From assembly GCA_020348445.1 (NCBI GenBank), contig CP070751.1, positions 484,594 through 548,593 of the forward strand: 64,000 bases of DNA. The letters run 5' to 3'. How positions within the stretch are numbered: position 1 is the first letter of the stretch; each line of letters starts with the position of its first letter. This DNA is from Thermoplasmata archaeon. Its GTDB lineage: Archaea > Thermoplasmatota > Thermoplasmata > GCA-020350865. The notes beneath the pieces were generated by a model that was given only the letters and a program-made list of their open reading frames with translations, was not told the origin of the DNA and did not search any database. Position numbers and translations under genes: made by a program. Positions 36,294-45,171 of the stretch are shown piece after piece.

Positions 36294-37439
36294 TTACTCG
36301 TCGCCTGAGTTGTTCAGGTCGTCGCAGAGGTCCTTCCAGTACTCGTCGTTTGAGGGATCACCATCAAGAAGTGCTTCTTCCGTGTTTTGGATGACCTCCC
36401 AAAGGCTTGTTTCGTATACGTCGTCATCGTCTAAATCAGCATACTCGTTTCCTGAGACGTAGTTCAACCATACTGCAAGAAGCTGCTGGACAGCCCTGTC
36501 GTACATTGGATGTTTTCCTCTCAGCTCAAGTACAGCGAGTGCATTGTTCATATCTGGATATATTCCCTGTAACTCTGGTATATCGCTGTTTTCTGAAATA
36601 TACTCGCAATATGACAGCAACGTATCATAGTCCACATGGTTGTGGCCTTTTTTGATGGCCAAAGCCGTGCTGAACTGATGCTTCCAAAAACCTATGGTCC
36701 GAATTCCCCATTCCCCTGGTTCCGGTGGTTCCTCGGGACTTATGAGTTCTCCGGTGCAGATCGTAGTGGACTGGAAAGGTCCTGGCGGTCTGTCAGGGAA
36801 AGTCGATGTCTCTTTTTTACAGCCACCACTGCTATCCGGCATAATAATATCGATATGTACGATGATGTCAAAACGCGATTGACATACACCATTGTATTGA
36901 TCGATATAGGGTATCGCCCATTCTGCGCCTGATGCAGTGGATTTGAACATTGTAGAGTAACCATTTGGCATATTGGCACTGTTGCCGTTGTTGTCCTTGA
37001 AATCTATATAACCATCTTGATCCCAGTCTATTCTGACCCAGGCACCTGGATCGCATGTTGGAATAGAATAGCCGGGAAGCGGTTTGATGCCTATATAGAA
37101 ATAGTAACCCTGTTCATCTTCGGGGCCGAAGCCTGTCGGTGGATTGTCTATTCTTGGATTTGGATAGCTTGTCAGATCATCGAACATCATGTAGACCTCG
37201 GCCACTTTTGTGCTTATCGGTTTACCTGTGACATACATGTAGTCTATGAAAGAACCAAGTGGCCATGAAACACCAACCTGCACGACACCATCGATGTTAG
37301 GTGGAGTCGGATATTGGGGTGGTACCCATAAGTTGCCGTCGACAGGCGGCATATCAGGGGGCTTTGGTCCAACCACAGAAAAGATCGATATGAACATCAC
37401 TGCCATTGCGAAGAGTGCTATGTATTTTGTTTTGCTCAT
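36294..37439 (-). CDS. Secreted protein of unknown function
   Basis: The 381-residue protein has a signal sequence (residues 4-24) and then a proline-rich linker. A first domain (about 45-240) contains WDQDGYIDF and paired cysteines. A second domain starts at RTIGFWKHQF and continues in helical, Ca-loop-like acidic segments (DLDDDD). The GFWKH motif resembles segments seen in other secreted archaeal and bacterial proteins, but I cannot name a family with certainty. The ATG follows an AGGAGGGAGG site. The transcript has an unusually long, foldable leader and a T-rich terminator, so the gene is probably monocistronic. Confidence 0.8.
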   Translation of the reverse strand: MSKTKYIALFAMAVMFISIFSVVGPKPPDMPPVDGNLWVPPQYPTPPNIDGVVQVGVSWPLGSFIDYMYVTGKPISTKVAEVYMMFDDLTSYPNPRIDNPPTGFGPEDEQGYYFYIGIKPLPGYSIPTCDPGAWVRIDWDQDGYIDFKDNNGNSANMPNGYSTMFKSTASGAEWAIPYIDQYNGVCQSRFDIIVHIDIIMPDSSGGCKKETSTFPDRPPGPFQSTTICTGELISPEEPPEPGEWGIRTIGFWKHQFSTALAIKKGHNHVDYDTLLSYCEYISENSDIPELQGIYPDMNNALAVLELRGKHPMYDRAVQQLLAVWLNYVSGNEYADLDDDDVYETSLWEVIQNTEEALLDGDPSNDEYWKDLCDDLNNSGDE

Positions 37440-37571
37440 GTCTATTGCCTCCCTCCTGAGGCTTTGGGTATTTCAAAGTTGGCGTCATATGCTTTTTTCA
37501 GGTTCGCCAATTTTGCCACTTTTCGGGTTTCAACGCGCCCCTCCTTGGCGCTCCAGAGGTTGCATTTGATA
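37440..37571 (-). promoter_or_regulatory. Structured 5' leader with two possible small ORFs
   Basis: The leader between the predicted transcription start and the ATG at 37439 is about 130 bases. It can form three hairpins: 37535-37551 (GCGCC/GGCGC with AGGAGG in the loop), 37479-37510 (TTGGCG/CGCCAA) and 37447-37462 (GCCTC/GAGGC with AGGAGG, the gene's own ribosome site, in the loop). An 11-codon TTG ORF (37533-37498) has a well-spaced GGAGG. A 25-codon GTG ORF (37519-37442) stops two bases before the main ATG. No known riboswitch class was recognised. Confidence 0.45.
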
Positions 37572-37593
37572 TGTTAATGTATGTTCATGCCCC

Positions 37594-37601
37594 TATTTAA
37601 A
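37594..37601 (-). promoter_or_regulatory. TATA box of the secreted-protein gene
   Basis: On the minus strand the box reads TTTAAATA, flanked by G-rich bases. Transcription should start near 37573, about 130 bases before the ATG. Confidence 0.5.
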
Positions 37602-37877
37602 CCTTCGCTTTCTACTTTAAGAAAAATAAAGTAATGGCCATAAGAATTCCGGATCATTTCGATGAAAGCAATAACAAAGTTAAAAAGAAGAAATCAAGGT
37701 AATAAAAAATTCTTTGGGCAAATCTTTCTAGATTGATTTGTGTTGTGTTACGATCCTTTTTTCATTATCTTTTTTGATAATGAAAAGCTAAGTTTTAAGG
37801 AAGGGAAAATGGTTTTTCCCTAAGTAATTAGTAGAACGTTTATTCCAACTATGTGCGAATAAATAGAGGGGGTTGTC
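37602..37877. other. Spacer with two strong hairpins upstream of a small GTPase gene
   Basis: No gene is seen. At 37759-37786, TTTTCATTATC and GATAATGAAAA form an 11-bp stem around six T. At 37802-37821, AGGGAAAA and TTTTCCCT form an 8-bp stem around TGGT. Both lie within 120 bases of the TTG start at 37878. They could be RNA structures or DNA operator sites. Confidence 0.5.
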
Positions 37878-38426
37878 TTGCCCGATGAAAAACCCATTAA
37901 ATTGAAGCTTTGTTTACTTGGACCAGGTAATGTTGGAAAGACGAGTTTAATTAAGAAATATGTTTTTGACGAGTTCGATGACAAATACATAAGTACCCTC
38001 GGCACAAAGGTAACAAAGAAAGAAATGACTGTTCAGCATCCGAATAATGGTACGTCCAAGGATATAAACCTGATGATCTGGGACATCATGGGCCAGCAGG
38101 GTTTCCGTCAGTTACTTCAGCAGTCCTATTTTTTTGGAGCCCATGGAATAATGGGTGTGTGTGATGTCACAAAAGAAAACACACTCACAGAACTTCATGA
38201 TTGGATGAGAGCGGCATTTGGTGTGACCAATCAGGTACCCGCCGTGATCCTCGGTAATAAGTGCGACCTTTCTGAGCAACAGGAAATCAATCTGGATGAT
38301 ATGAACAATTTTGCCTCTGTTTATGATAACTCAGTGGCGTACTTATCAAGTGCCAAAACAGGAGAGAACGTTGAGCTTGCCTTCAAACTATTGGCCCAAA
38401 AAATTATAGAAATAGTGTTTGATTAG
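37878..38426 (+). CDS. Ras/Rab-like small GTPase
   Basis: The 182-residue protein has all five G motifs: P-loop GPGNVGKTS (15-23), switch I FDDKYISTLGTK, DIMGQ in switch II, NKCD and SAKT. There is no C-terminal cysteine for lipid attachment, so it is soluble or recruited by partners. The TTG start is chosen because GAGGGGG lies five bases upstream and the next ATG is out of frame. It resembles the GTPase at 42726-43586, especially in switch I. Eukaryote-like small GTPases occur in several archaeal lineages and act as nucleotide-dependent switches; the process controlled here is unknown. Confidence 0.92.
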   Translation: MPDEKPIKLKLCLLGPGNVGKTSLIKKYVFDEFDDKYISTLGTKVTKKEMTVQHPNNGTSKDINLMIWDIMGQQGFRQLLQQSYFFGAHGIMGVCDVTKENTLTELHDWMRAAFGVTNQVPAVILGNKCDLSEQQEINLDDMNNFASVYDNSVAYLSSAKTGENVELAFKLLAQKIIEIVFD

Positions 38427-38583
38427 GACCTGGTAATTAATTGCCTAAAGCCTCTAGGAGGGGAGTCTTCATTTTATGATAGACAAGTTGCGACTATGCT
38501 GTAAGATTTAGGAAAATTATTATGCAAGACAAACACCAAACTCATGAAAGAATGAAATTTCCCAATGCCTATCTTGGTTGTCA

Positions 38584-40065
38584 TCAATAAACCAGATTTT
38601 CAACTACCCATTCACAATCACAGGTTGCATGCATCCAGTATCCCTTGCCTGGTTCCATGTACTCCCAGTCCTCTAGATTTTTTAAGACCTTGGTTGCATT
38701 ATCCTGGTGCATGATAGTATCCACTTCACTTCCAAAAGTAAGATTGTTTAGGGCATCATCTCTCAATCTCTTTATGCTGGAAGGATATCCGACTAGGTTC
38801 CAACCTCGATTTAGTGTGATAATCTGGGAGGAGTTCGGGGATTCTTCATTGAGCGAAAGTTCGGCTCCGTTGGGATCTATTATCTGAATCCAAAAACCCA
38901 TTTTGTTGTCCAAGTCACACAAATCATTCATATGCGACGGTTTTTCTATGTAACAATGTTTCCACGGATCTGAAACATCCGAAGATTTGTAAGCTTGCAC
39001 GGCGCGATACTCAGCGGAAATAGAGCCCAGAACGTATCCCAAGCTAGTATTTGCCACCATATTTGGAAAGGAAATTAGGTTCCAACCTTTCCAAAGGGAT
39101 ATGGGAGAAATCGGGGGGGACGGGATTGAATCATTAACTGTTATCGTATTGAAGGCCTTGTTGTTTCCTTCATCTGTTTCTGATATAAGGTTATCGCAAT
39201 CAACAACAACATAGATATCGTGTTCCCCGGAGGAGCCTGTGGTGTCCCATATTGTATTCACCATTGCAGATTCACCTTGTATCAAAATATGTGGGATCTG
39301 CTGCTCATCTCCTACCTGGAGACCACCTGTATCTGGGTCACCATCAAAGAATTTAATATGTACGGGGTATGCATCTGTTACACCTAAGTTATAGATGGTA
39401 GTGGATATGGTGACCTGTTGCCCTTCATAAGGAAATTCAGGAGAGAACTCTATATCTGTTTCATCCGTAAAAAGTTCCACTGATACAGATGCTCCACCAA
39501 AGTCAGCTGTATAAAGCGCGGAATTGGAATATCCATCCCAGTCTCCCACAAGTATTCCCAAACCTATTTCTTCAAAGTTTGGATTGATAATAATATCCCA
39601 ATGACCTGGACTGTTCTTCCAGGCCGACATACACCATTCTACATCTATCCCCCAAGTATTGTAGGCTATACATTCTCCAATATAGCTGTTTTCATACTCG
39701 GCATAATTTCTAACACGCTCAGAAAAACTGACACCATTGAATTGCCCCTGTTCAGATGATGAATGATCAAAAAAGTCATAGTCTATCATATCCTGGCTGT
39801 GAGCCCTTGCAACCCACCATAAGGTGGTGTTGAGTTTCAAAGGTCCGGCTCCATTGTCAGAGCGGTTCTCGTTGATCTTGTCCAGAAGTTGAAGTTCGGA
39901 AGTTGTGGGTACTATGTTGCCGTATTTTCCAGCCTCTACATTCTGGACTATATTATATGGTGAATAAAAAAATGTAAATAGAAACATCAGTATGATTAAG
40001 ACTACCATTACCGAGTGCTTGAATTTAATTTGTGATTTATCATTTCTTTTTGTGGACATGTTCAC
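38584..40065 (-). CDS. Secreted CAP-domain protein with CARDB and GWNL modules (paralogue 1)
   Basis: After a signal helix (about residues 16-38) comes a CAP/SCP domain (about 55-195) with the family features LLDKINENR, ARAHSQDM and GHWDIIINPNFEEIGLG. A CARDB-type beta domain (about 205-310) follows. The C-terminal region has two copies of a GWNL(I/V)-type motif (about 325-490) ending in GKGYWMHA. CAP domains are found in secreted proteins; many archaeal and bacterial ones keep the His/Glu cavity seen here, but the activity is unproved. The start at 40065 is a GTG without a clear ribosome site; the ATG two codons later is an alternative. Confidence 0.88.
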   Translation of the reverse strand: MNMSTKRNDKSQIKFKHSVMVVLIILMFLFTFFYSPYNIVQNVEAGKYGNIVPTTSELQLLDKINENRSDNGAGPLKLNTTLWWVARAHSQDMIDYDFFDHSSSEQGQFNGVSFSERVRNYAEYENSYIGECIAYNTWGIDVEWCMSAWKNSPGHWDIIINPNFEEIGLGILVGDWDGYSNSALYTADFGGASVSVELFTDETDIEFSPEFPYEGQQVTISTTIYNLGVTDAYPVHIKFFDGDPDTGGLQVGDEQQIPHILIQGESAMVNTIWDTTGSSGEHDIYVVVDCDNLISETDEGNNKAFNTITVNDSIPSPPISPISLWKGWNLISFPNMVANTSLGYVLGSISAEYRAVQAYKSSDVSDPWKHCYIEKPSHMNDLCDLDNKMGFWIQIIDPNGAELSLNEESPNSSQIITLNRGWNLVGYPSSIKRLRDDALNNLTFGSEVDTIMHQDNATKVLKNLEDWEYMEPGKGYWMHATCDCEWVVENLVY

Positions 40066-40140
40066 ATCTTCATTTTTTTAATTTTCCTTTGGTATCTTAG
40101 GGGATTTATAGGAGCCCGAGATTTTTTATCCAAACTATTA

Positions 40141-40151
40141 ATTTATATAAA
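40141..40151 (-). promoter_or_regulatory. TATA box for CAP paralogue 1
   Basis: The minus strand reads TTATATAAAT-type sequence here, predicting a start near 40120 and a leader of about 55-60 bases. It shows that the two CAP genes are probably transcribed separately despite the same orientation. Confidence 0.45.
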
Positions 40152-40335
40152 GCATATTTATTTATAAGTGGTGAGCCAGGGCCCAAATGTGATTATCAAA
40201 AGTGAATCCAGGTTAAATAGAATGAGTTTTTTGACACCAGATTAAGCAATATGCACTTCTTTGAACATATCAAGATTGGTGTTTCTTTAAAATAAAAAAA
40301 ATTACCTCAATGAATGGTGGATATATATGCAAATC

Positions 40336-41769
40336 CTAGTTATTTACCACCCATTCACATTTCTCAGTGGCGAAAATCCAGTATCCTTTCCCTGGTTCCA
40401 TATACTCCAATTCATCCAGGTGTTTGATGACCTTTGTAATATTGTCCTGATATAAGATGGCCTTTACCTCACCTCCAAAATTGAGGTTGTTCAGGGCATC
40501 ATTTCTCAATCTCTTGGTTGTCGAGGGGTACCCTACCAGGTTCCAACCCTCATTCAGTGTGACATTCTGAGGGGAGCTCGGTGCCTCCCCAGGGAGCATT
40601 AGGTCTGCTCCATCTGAATCCACGACATGTACCCAAAATCCTATTCTATTGTCCAAGTTGTACAAATCGTTCATATAAGGAAGCTTTGAGATGTGGTGAT
40701 GTTTCCAAGAATCTGAGGTATCAGAGGAATTGTAGGTCTGCACTGCGTCATACTCACCCGAAATGGAGCTTAGCACATATTCCATGCTCGTGTTTGAGAT
40801 GTTGATGGGGAAGGATACGAGATTCCAACCCAAATCAAGATGAATGGACCATGCAACAGGACTTACGATTATGGTTTTGAAGGCCTTGTTGTTATCCTCA
40901 TTGGTCTCAGAGATGAGCAGGTCATAATCCACAACAACATAGATATCATGACTGCCAACGGACCCTTTGGTGTCCCATATTATATTGACTGTTTCAGATT
41001 CCCCATGAATCAAGATGTGAGAAATCGAATACTCATCACCTATCTGTACCCCCCCGGCATCTGGATCACCATCATAGAATTCAACGTTGACAGGATAGGC
41101 ATCTGTTGTGCCCTGGTTGTAAATTGTTGCAGTGATGATCACATCCTGCCCTTCATACGGGGATGAAGGCTCAAATCCAATATCTGCCCCATCTATTGAG
41201 AGGTCTATTGAAACCGATCCTCCTCCATATACAGCTGTATGAAGCCCGGCATTGGGAGATCCATTCCATTCCCCTTCTAGCAAACCCAGTCCAATCTCAT
41301 GGAAATTGGGATCGATTATAATATCCCAATGAGAGGGGCTGTTCTTCCAACTGGCCATTGTACTCTCAACGTCTATTCCCCAGGTTTTGATGGCCAGGGT
41401 CTCACCAATGTAGGGACTTTCATACTCGGCATAATCGCCAACCCGTTCATAGAAGGTGGCACCAGCAAATGGGCCCTCCTCAGAGGAGGTATGGTTGAAA
41501 AAGTCGTGGTTTATCATATCCTGACTGTGTGCCCTGGCTACCCAGCAAAGGGAGGCATTGAATCTCAGTTCTCCCGCACCATTTGCAGTCCTATTCTCGT
41601 TTATCTTCTCCAATAGCTGAATCTCATATATTGTGGGCACGATATTTCCATACTTTCCTCCAGATACTGGGTGGATAAAATTTACAGATATTGTGAATAT
41701 GGATAAGGACAGAATAAGAAATAGAGAGACAGCAATCAACTTTCGATAAATATATCTCGATATATTCAT
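40336..41769 (-). CDS. Secreted CAP-domain protein (paralogue 2)
   Basis: The 477-residue product has the same order of signal helix, CAP domain, CARDB and double GWNL module as its downstream paralogue; large stretches are nearly identical. CAP motifs include LLEKINENR, ARAHSQDM and SHWDIIIDPNFHEIGLG. The ATG at 41769 is preferred over an upstream TTG at 41805 because GGGAGA lies seven bases before it. The C-terminal end contains GKGYWIFA. The two genes are a recent tandem duplication in a cluster with two GTPases and a membrane protein. Confidence 0.9.
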   Translation of the reverse strand: MNISRYIYRKLIAVSLFLILSLSIFTISVNFIHPVSGGKYGNIVPTIYEIQLLEKINENRTANGAGELRFNASLCWVARAHSQDMINHDFFNHTSSEEGPFAGATFYERVGDYAEYESPYIGETLAIKTWGIDVESTMASWKNSPSHWDIIIDPNFHEIGLGLLEGEWNGSPNAGLHTAVYGGGSVSIDLSIDGADIGFEPSSPYEGQDVIITATIYNQGTTDAYPVNVEFYDGDPDAGGVQIGDEYSISHILIHGESETVNIIWDTKGSVGSHDIYVVVDYDLLISETNEDNNKAFKTIIVSPVAWSIHLDLGWNLVSFPINISNTSMEYVLSSISGEYDAVQTYNSSDTSDSWKHHHISKLPYMNDLYNLDNRIGFWVHVVDSDGADLMLPGEAPSSPQNVTLNEGWNLVGYPSTTKRLRNDALNNLNFGGEVKAILYQDNITKVIKHLDELEYMEPGKGYWIFATEKCEWVVNN

Positions 41770-41893
41770 AAACAATTCTCCCACACACACCAACAGCCTA
41801 ATCAACTGGGTAACTTCTTTCTATAATAAATAACCTGGGGAGCTCAAATATTTTTCTATTGATTGATAATAAAAATATTAGAAGGTTGTTAAT

Positions 41894-42658
41894 CTATACA
41901 TTCGAAGTTGGAGGTTTGGGTCCCTGGCTCGGTGGTTGCTTCGGAGTTTGCTTCGGGGCTGTTGTTGTAGCGGGTCTAGTTTCCCTTACAGGCCGTCTTC
42001 TAGGGGGTGCCCGAGTAGGTCTTTTTCGCTGCCTCTGGTACATGAGCTGAAAAGCAGCACCCAAACCGAACATAATACCTCCAGCAAGTACCGCATAAGC
42101 CAGTGCAAAATCTCCTCCTACAATGAAATAAACTGCGACACCTATTAGAAATCCTCCTATTGCGGCGAGAAACACGCTCACTATCTCCTCAACAAAGAAT
42201 ATCGCGATTATGAACACTATTACACCAACGACCAGACCTACAATTATGGGAGTATTAAGATCATCTGGATTTGCGGTATAAGTTAGATAGGCTGCCGCAC
42301 CAAAGGCTAAAAGCGCGCAAACCAAAGCAACAGCGGCCTTGGCCAGGTACTGAAACAACATACTACCTATGATGGCAAAGATGAACATCAACCCAAATCC
42401 GCATAAATATCCGCCGATGGCATATCCTATGGCAAAACCGATCATAGAACCGATAATGGCCCCTAAAATAGAGATCATGAACTCCCAAATGATTTCACCG
42501 AAAAAACATAGAAGTAAACCCACTATTAATAATAGAAGCCAAACCCATGTTGGAACACTGGCTATACTGATATCAGAGGTATCGATTCCATAAGGCACAA
42601 ACAGGCCTCCATGATATAGATTATGGATGATTTCATGGTATTTAGATATTATCCCCAT
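41894..42658 (-). CDS. Polytopic membrane protein with basic proline-rich tail (TMEM198-like)
   Basis: The 254 residues show about seven or eight hydrophobic helices between residues 28 and 205, rich in Gly and Ala (GAIIGSMIGFAIGYAIGG). A hydrophilic tail of about 45 residues full of R, P, T and K follows. The helix pattern resembles the TMEM198/DUF4203-type membrane domain; this is a tentative family call. No ribosome site is seen, and a TATA-like stretch lies near 42690, so the mRNA may be nearly leaderless. It sits immediately downstream of a small GTPase gene on the same strand. Confidence 0.7.
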   Translation of the reverse strand: MGIISKYHEIIHNLYHGGLFVPYGIDTSDISIASVPTWVWLLLLIVGLLLCFFGEIIWEFMISILGAIIGSMIGFAIGYAIGGYLCGFGLMFIFAIIGSMLFQYLAKAAVALVCALLAFGAAAYLTYTANPDDLNTPIIVGLVVGVIVFIIAIFFVEEIVSVFLAAIGGFLIGVAVYFIVGGDFALAYAVLAGGIMFGLGAAFQLMYQRQRKRPTRAPPRRRPVRETRPATTTAPKQTPKQPPSQGPKPPTSNV

Positions 42659-42725
42659 ATTACAGAGAAAAAGAATATGCAGATATAGGATATAAAATAT
42701 CCCTGATTAACTGTCCCCAAAACCT

Positions 42726-43586
42726 TTAACCTTTCACCTTTTGAACCATGAAGCGCCGTTTCATTCTGTTTTCTTTTACAATGGTCGATTTTTTGTAGCC
42801 CTGTTCTACTTTAGCCAGCAAGTCTATTACCTTCAATAGACCTTTTTTTGTGGGGTTCCTTATATCCACTCCCGCCTCACTGAATTGCCTTCTTATGATG
42901 GGCATAGCCAACTCCATATTTCCGAAGTTGCTGCAGAAATCATCTATTATCCGATCAGTTGCTAAAACCAGGGTCAACTCCTCCTCCAGGTCTTCCACAT
43001 CCATTCGCCCTTCACCCAGGTCCTCTCTTTCCTCAATGAGTCTGTTACCAAGGGTGAGAAACAAATCCTCGACATTTTCACCTGTCTTTGCGCTGCTTGA
43101 AAAGCATGTTGAGTCATATTTTGATGCTACTTTCTCCAGATCATCCAATGAAAACTGAGCATCCTCGGTCAAATCCGATTTGTTGGCAACAAAAATCAAT
43201 TGAAGCTGGGAAATGTTGTTGCCGAGACTTTTTAACCAGTAGTCCTCTAGGCTCCCCACAGTATCCCTTCTTGTGAAATCGCATACAAAAATTACACCAT
43301 CTGCCCCTTTGAAACTCGCAGTTTGAACGCTTCTGTAATCCTTCTGGCCAAGTACATCCCAAATCATCATTGTAAGATATATAATGTCACCGTTGTTCTT
43401 TATCTCCAATTCTTTCTTTGTGACCTTGGTCCCAATGGTAGCTATGTATTTATCGTCGAATTTGTCCATTACGAACTTTCGAATCAGGCTCGTTTTGCCT
43501 ACAGCCTCATCACCCAAAAGCAGAACCTTTCGCTTGATGTATTTGGATGTGGATTTTTGTGATATTCCACCTGATCGTTTGGACAT
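42726..43586 (-). CDS. Ras/Rab-like small GTPase with C-terminal extension
   Basis: The 286-residue protein has a P-loop at 25-33 (GDEAVGKTS), switch I FDDKYIATIGTK, DVLGQK, NKSD and SSAKT, so the GTPase fold spans about 18-190. A helical extension of about 95 residues follows (ELTLVLATDRIIDDF... to a basic end) and matches no domain I recognise. There is no lipid-attachment cysteine. The switch I region is almost the same as in the GTPase at 37878. The extension could bind a partner or act in dimerisation. Confidence 0.92.
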   Translation of the reverse strand: MSKRSGGISQKSTSKYIKRKVLLLGDEAVGKTSLIRKFVMDKFDDKYIATIGTKVTKKELEIKNNGDIIYLTMMIWDVLGQKDYRSVQTASFKGADGVIFVCDFTRRDTVGSLEDYWLKSLGNNISQLQLIFVANKSDLTEDAQFSLDDLEKVASKYDSTCFSSSAKTGENVEDLFLTLGNRLIEEREDLGEGRMDVEDLEEELTLVLATDRIIDDFCSNFGNMELAMPIIRRQFSEAGVDIRNPTKKGLLKVIDLLAKVEQGYKKSTIVKENRMKRRFMVQKVKG

Positions 43587-43827
43587 TTGACCATCTCGAG
43601 TATACTGAAGACATTGAATAAGGTTGTATATGGCCTCAAAGAACCTTCTTGTTTCTATATTAGATGATAATGCTGGGGATATTTATATTTTTCTTGCTGA
43701 TTTGCCATAATTTTACAGGTTTTTCCAATACAATGGATTTTTTTCAAAGAGCTTCTGCCGTCACCAGAACCTCCACAAACTTAAAATAGCCAATCGCTAT
43801 TAGCAGGGCAACAGACGGTGATATCAA

Positions 43828-44019
43828 TTGGGAAAAATCAGGCCAACATATATAAAGAGAGTGGCAATCGACCTCGTTAAAAGGTACAACGAGAAATTTA
43901 CCGATGATTTCCAGCATAATAAAAGGATGGTTGCAGAGCTTACTGATGTTGAATCAATTACTATGCGAAACAAGATTGCAGGTTATATCACCCGTTATAG
44001 GAAGAAATATAACGCATAG
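43828..44019 (+). CDS. rps17e: Small-subunit ribosomal protein eS17
   Basis: The 63-residue product has the full eS17 pattern: [12 protein letters not shown] at the start, [13 protein letters not shown] near the end. Its length is normal for archaeal eS17. The start is TTG, with a GGTGAT ribosome site a few bases upstream. It is a component of the 30S subunit shared by archaea and eukaryotes. It stands alone here, followed by a T-run. Confidence 0.96.
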   Translation: MGKIRPTYIKRVAIDLVKRYNEKFTDDFQHNKRMVAELTDVESITMRNKIAGYITRYRKKYNA

Positions 44020-44020
44020 A

Positions 44021-44032
44021 TTTTTTTGTTTT
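44021..44032 (+). terminator. T-run terminator after eS17
   Basis: Seven T followed by G and four T come directly after the stop codon, as expected for an archaeal terminator. Confidence 0.6.
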
Positions 44033-44162
44033 AATAAAGTAGCTATTACTCCAATAATTAGCCATAATTGATTTATTGTGAGATTTCTTTTCCCAAATCG
44101 TTTGCATTCAAGGGTGAGGGAATCCAGACTTAAATGCTGGCAAATCCCCCTAAAAAGACATA

Positions 44163-44170
44163 TTTATATT
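44163..44170 (+). promoter_or_regulatory. TATA box of the HTH regulator gene
   Basis: TTTATATT lies about 30 bases before the ATG at 44201, so the leader should be about 10 bases. There is no ribosome site between them, which points to leaderless-type initiation. Confidence 0.5.
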
Positions 44171-44200
44171 CAATGAAATCCATACCCCCTTGGCATTCCT

Positions 44201-44710
44201 ATGAACCGGATCAAGGTAGTGAATGAGGTAGCTGATTTGGTACCATTTTTAAGGGCTGTCAGCACCAATGTGAAAATGAGTGTTTTTAAAGAGGTTTCCG
44301 AGGATTGGCGTACTGGGAAGGAGATTGCCGATAAATATGGCGACGAAGGAAAAAGTTCGCTGAAATTACTTGAAAAAATGAAATTGGTGGAAACACGCTG
44401 GCAACCTCTAGAAGAGGATCCAGGATCGGCTCCGGAGAAGGCCTATCATACATATTACGCATCCTTTAGCATAAACGCCTCTTGCCCTGTTATTGAAATC
44501 AGCGACGTTTTGGCCGTTGCCATGATGAGTGAGAAGGAGTTCAAGAAAAACGAGAAGGAGATATACGAATCTGTTGGTTCAGACGGAAAGTTCGTCGGTG
44601 ATATCGCCGAAGAATTGAATCTTACACCCACGATGCTTAAAAGCTTGATTAAAAGATCTGCGAAACTCGAATACAGGGGGCATAGGGTAGAGAGGTTAGA
44701 GGAAGAGTAA
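44201..44710 (+). CDS. Winged-helix transcriptional regulator (ArsR-like)
   Basis: The 169-residue protein starts with a helical winged-helix segment (about 20-75: FKEVSEDWRTGKEIADKYG, then LLEKMKLVETRWQP). A middle beta region (85-110) follows, and then a second HTH-like part (about 140-165: IAEELNLTPTMLKSLIKR). The order resembles archaeal ArsR-type regulators with two DNA-binding-like parts. No metal-binding cysteine cluster is present, so the ligand is unknown. The membrane-protein gene 42 bases downstream may share its transcript. Confidence 0.75.
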   Translation: MNRIKVVNEVADLVPFLRAVSTNVKMSVFKEVSEDWRTGKEIADKYGDEGKSSLKLLEKMKLVETRWQPLEEDPGSAPEKAYHTYYASFSINASCPVIEISDVLAVAMMSEKEFKKNEKEIYESVGSDGKFVGDIAEELNLTPTMLKSLIKRSAKLEYRGHRVERLEEE

Positions 44711-44752
44711 TATCTAGAATAAAATCTAAAATCCGTAGGTTGCGGTGATTAT

Positions 44753-45139
44753 TTGGGAATAACCGATTTGGACTTCGAGAAAAGCTCCCTTTCTTTGCTG
44801 GCAGGTTTTGGCCTTGTTGCCATTGCAGGTTTCTTCTATCTCTTTCTGCGGGATAAACCCGTTGAAATCGTGGCAATAGCATTGGTTGCAATCGTACTTT
44901 CTACCTTGATGATACTTTTCTACCTCTTCGACAAACTCAAGTTCTGTCCAGCATTCATAACTGATAGGAATTCAAATCTTGTAGCAGGGATGCTGTTTGC
45001 TGTTATCTTCCTATTGATAATAGTTACATTCACTGAGATTGTAGATGAGGCCTTTGATGGATTACTGGTCATGGTTCTAACTGCCCTAACCTCGTTTTCA
45101 GTGTTTTTACTGCTCTACTCGCTGATGATGGAAGATTGA
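44753..45139 (+). CDS. Small membrane protein with four helices
   Basis: The 128 residues contain four hydrophobic segments (about 12-32, 36-58, 74-95 and 101-124) with short polar loops and an acidic N-terminus. The start is TTG at 44753, close behind a GGTGAT site, the same pattern as at eS17. No family is recognised. It follows the ArsR-like regulator on the same strand, so a two-gene unit is likely. Confidence 0.7.
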   Translation: MGITDLDFEKSSLSLLAGFGLVAIAGFFYLFLRDKPVEIVAIALVAIVLSTLMILFYLFDKLKFCPAFITDRNSNLVAGMLFAVIFLLIIVTFTEIVDEAFDGLLVMVLTALTSFSVFLLLYSLMMED

Positions 45140-45171
45140 GCCCTAAAGAGAAATTACCCTCAAAACATTTT

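Noticed and set aside
37440..37571. A c-di-GMP-I (GEMM) riboswitch
   Set aside because: CCCAAAGCCTC loosely recalls the GCAAAGCC element, but the conserved GCAAACC segment and the tetraloop-receptor layout are missing.
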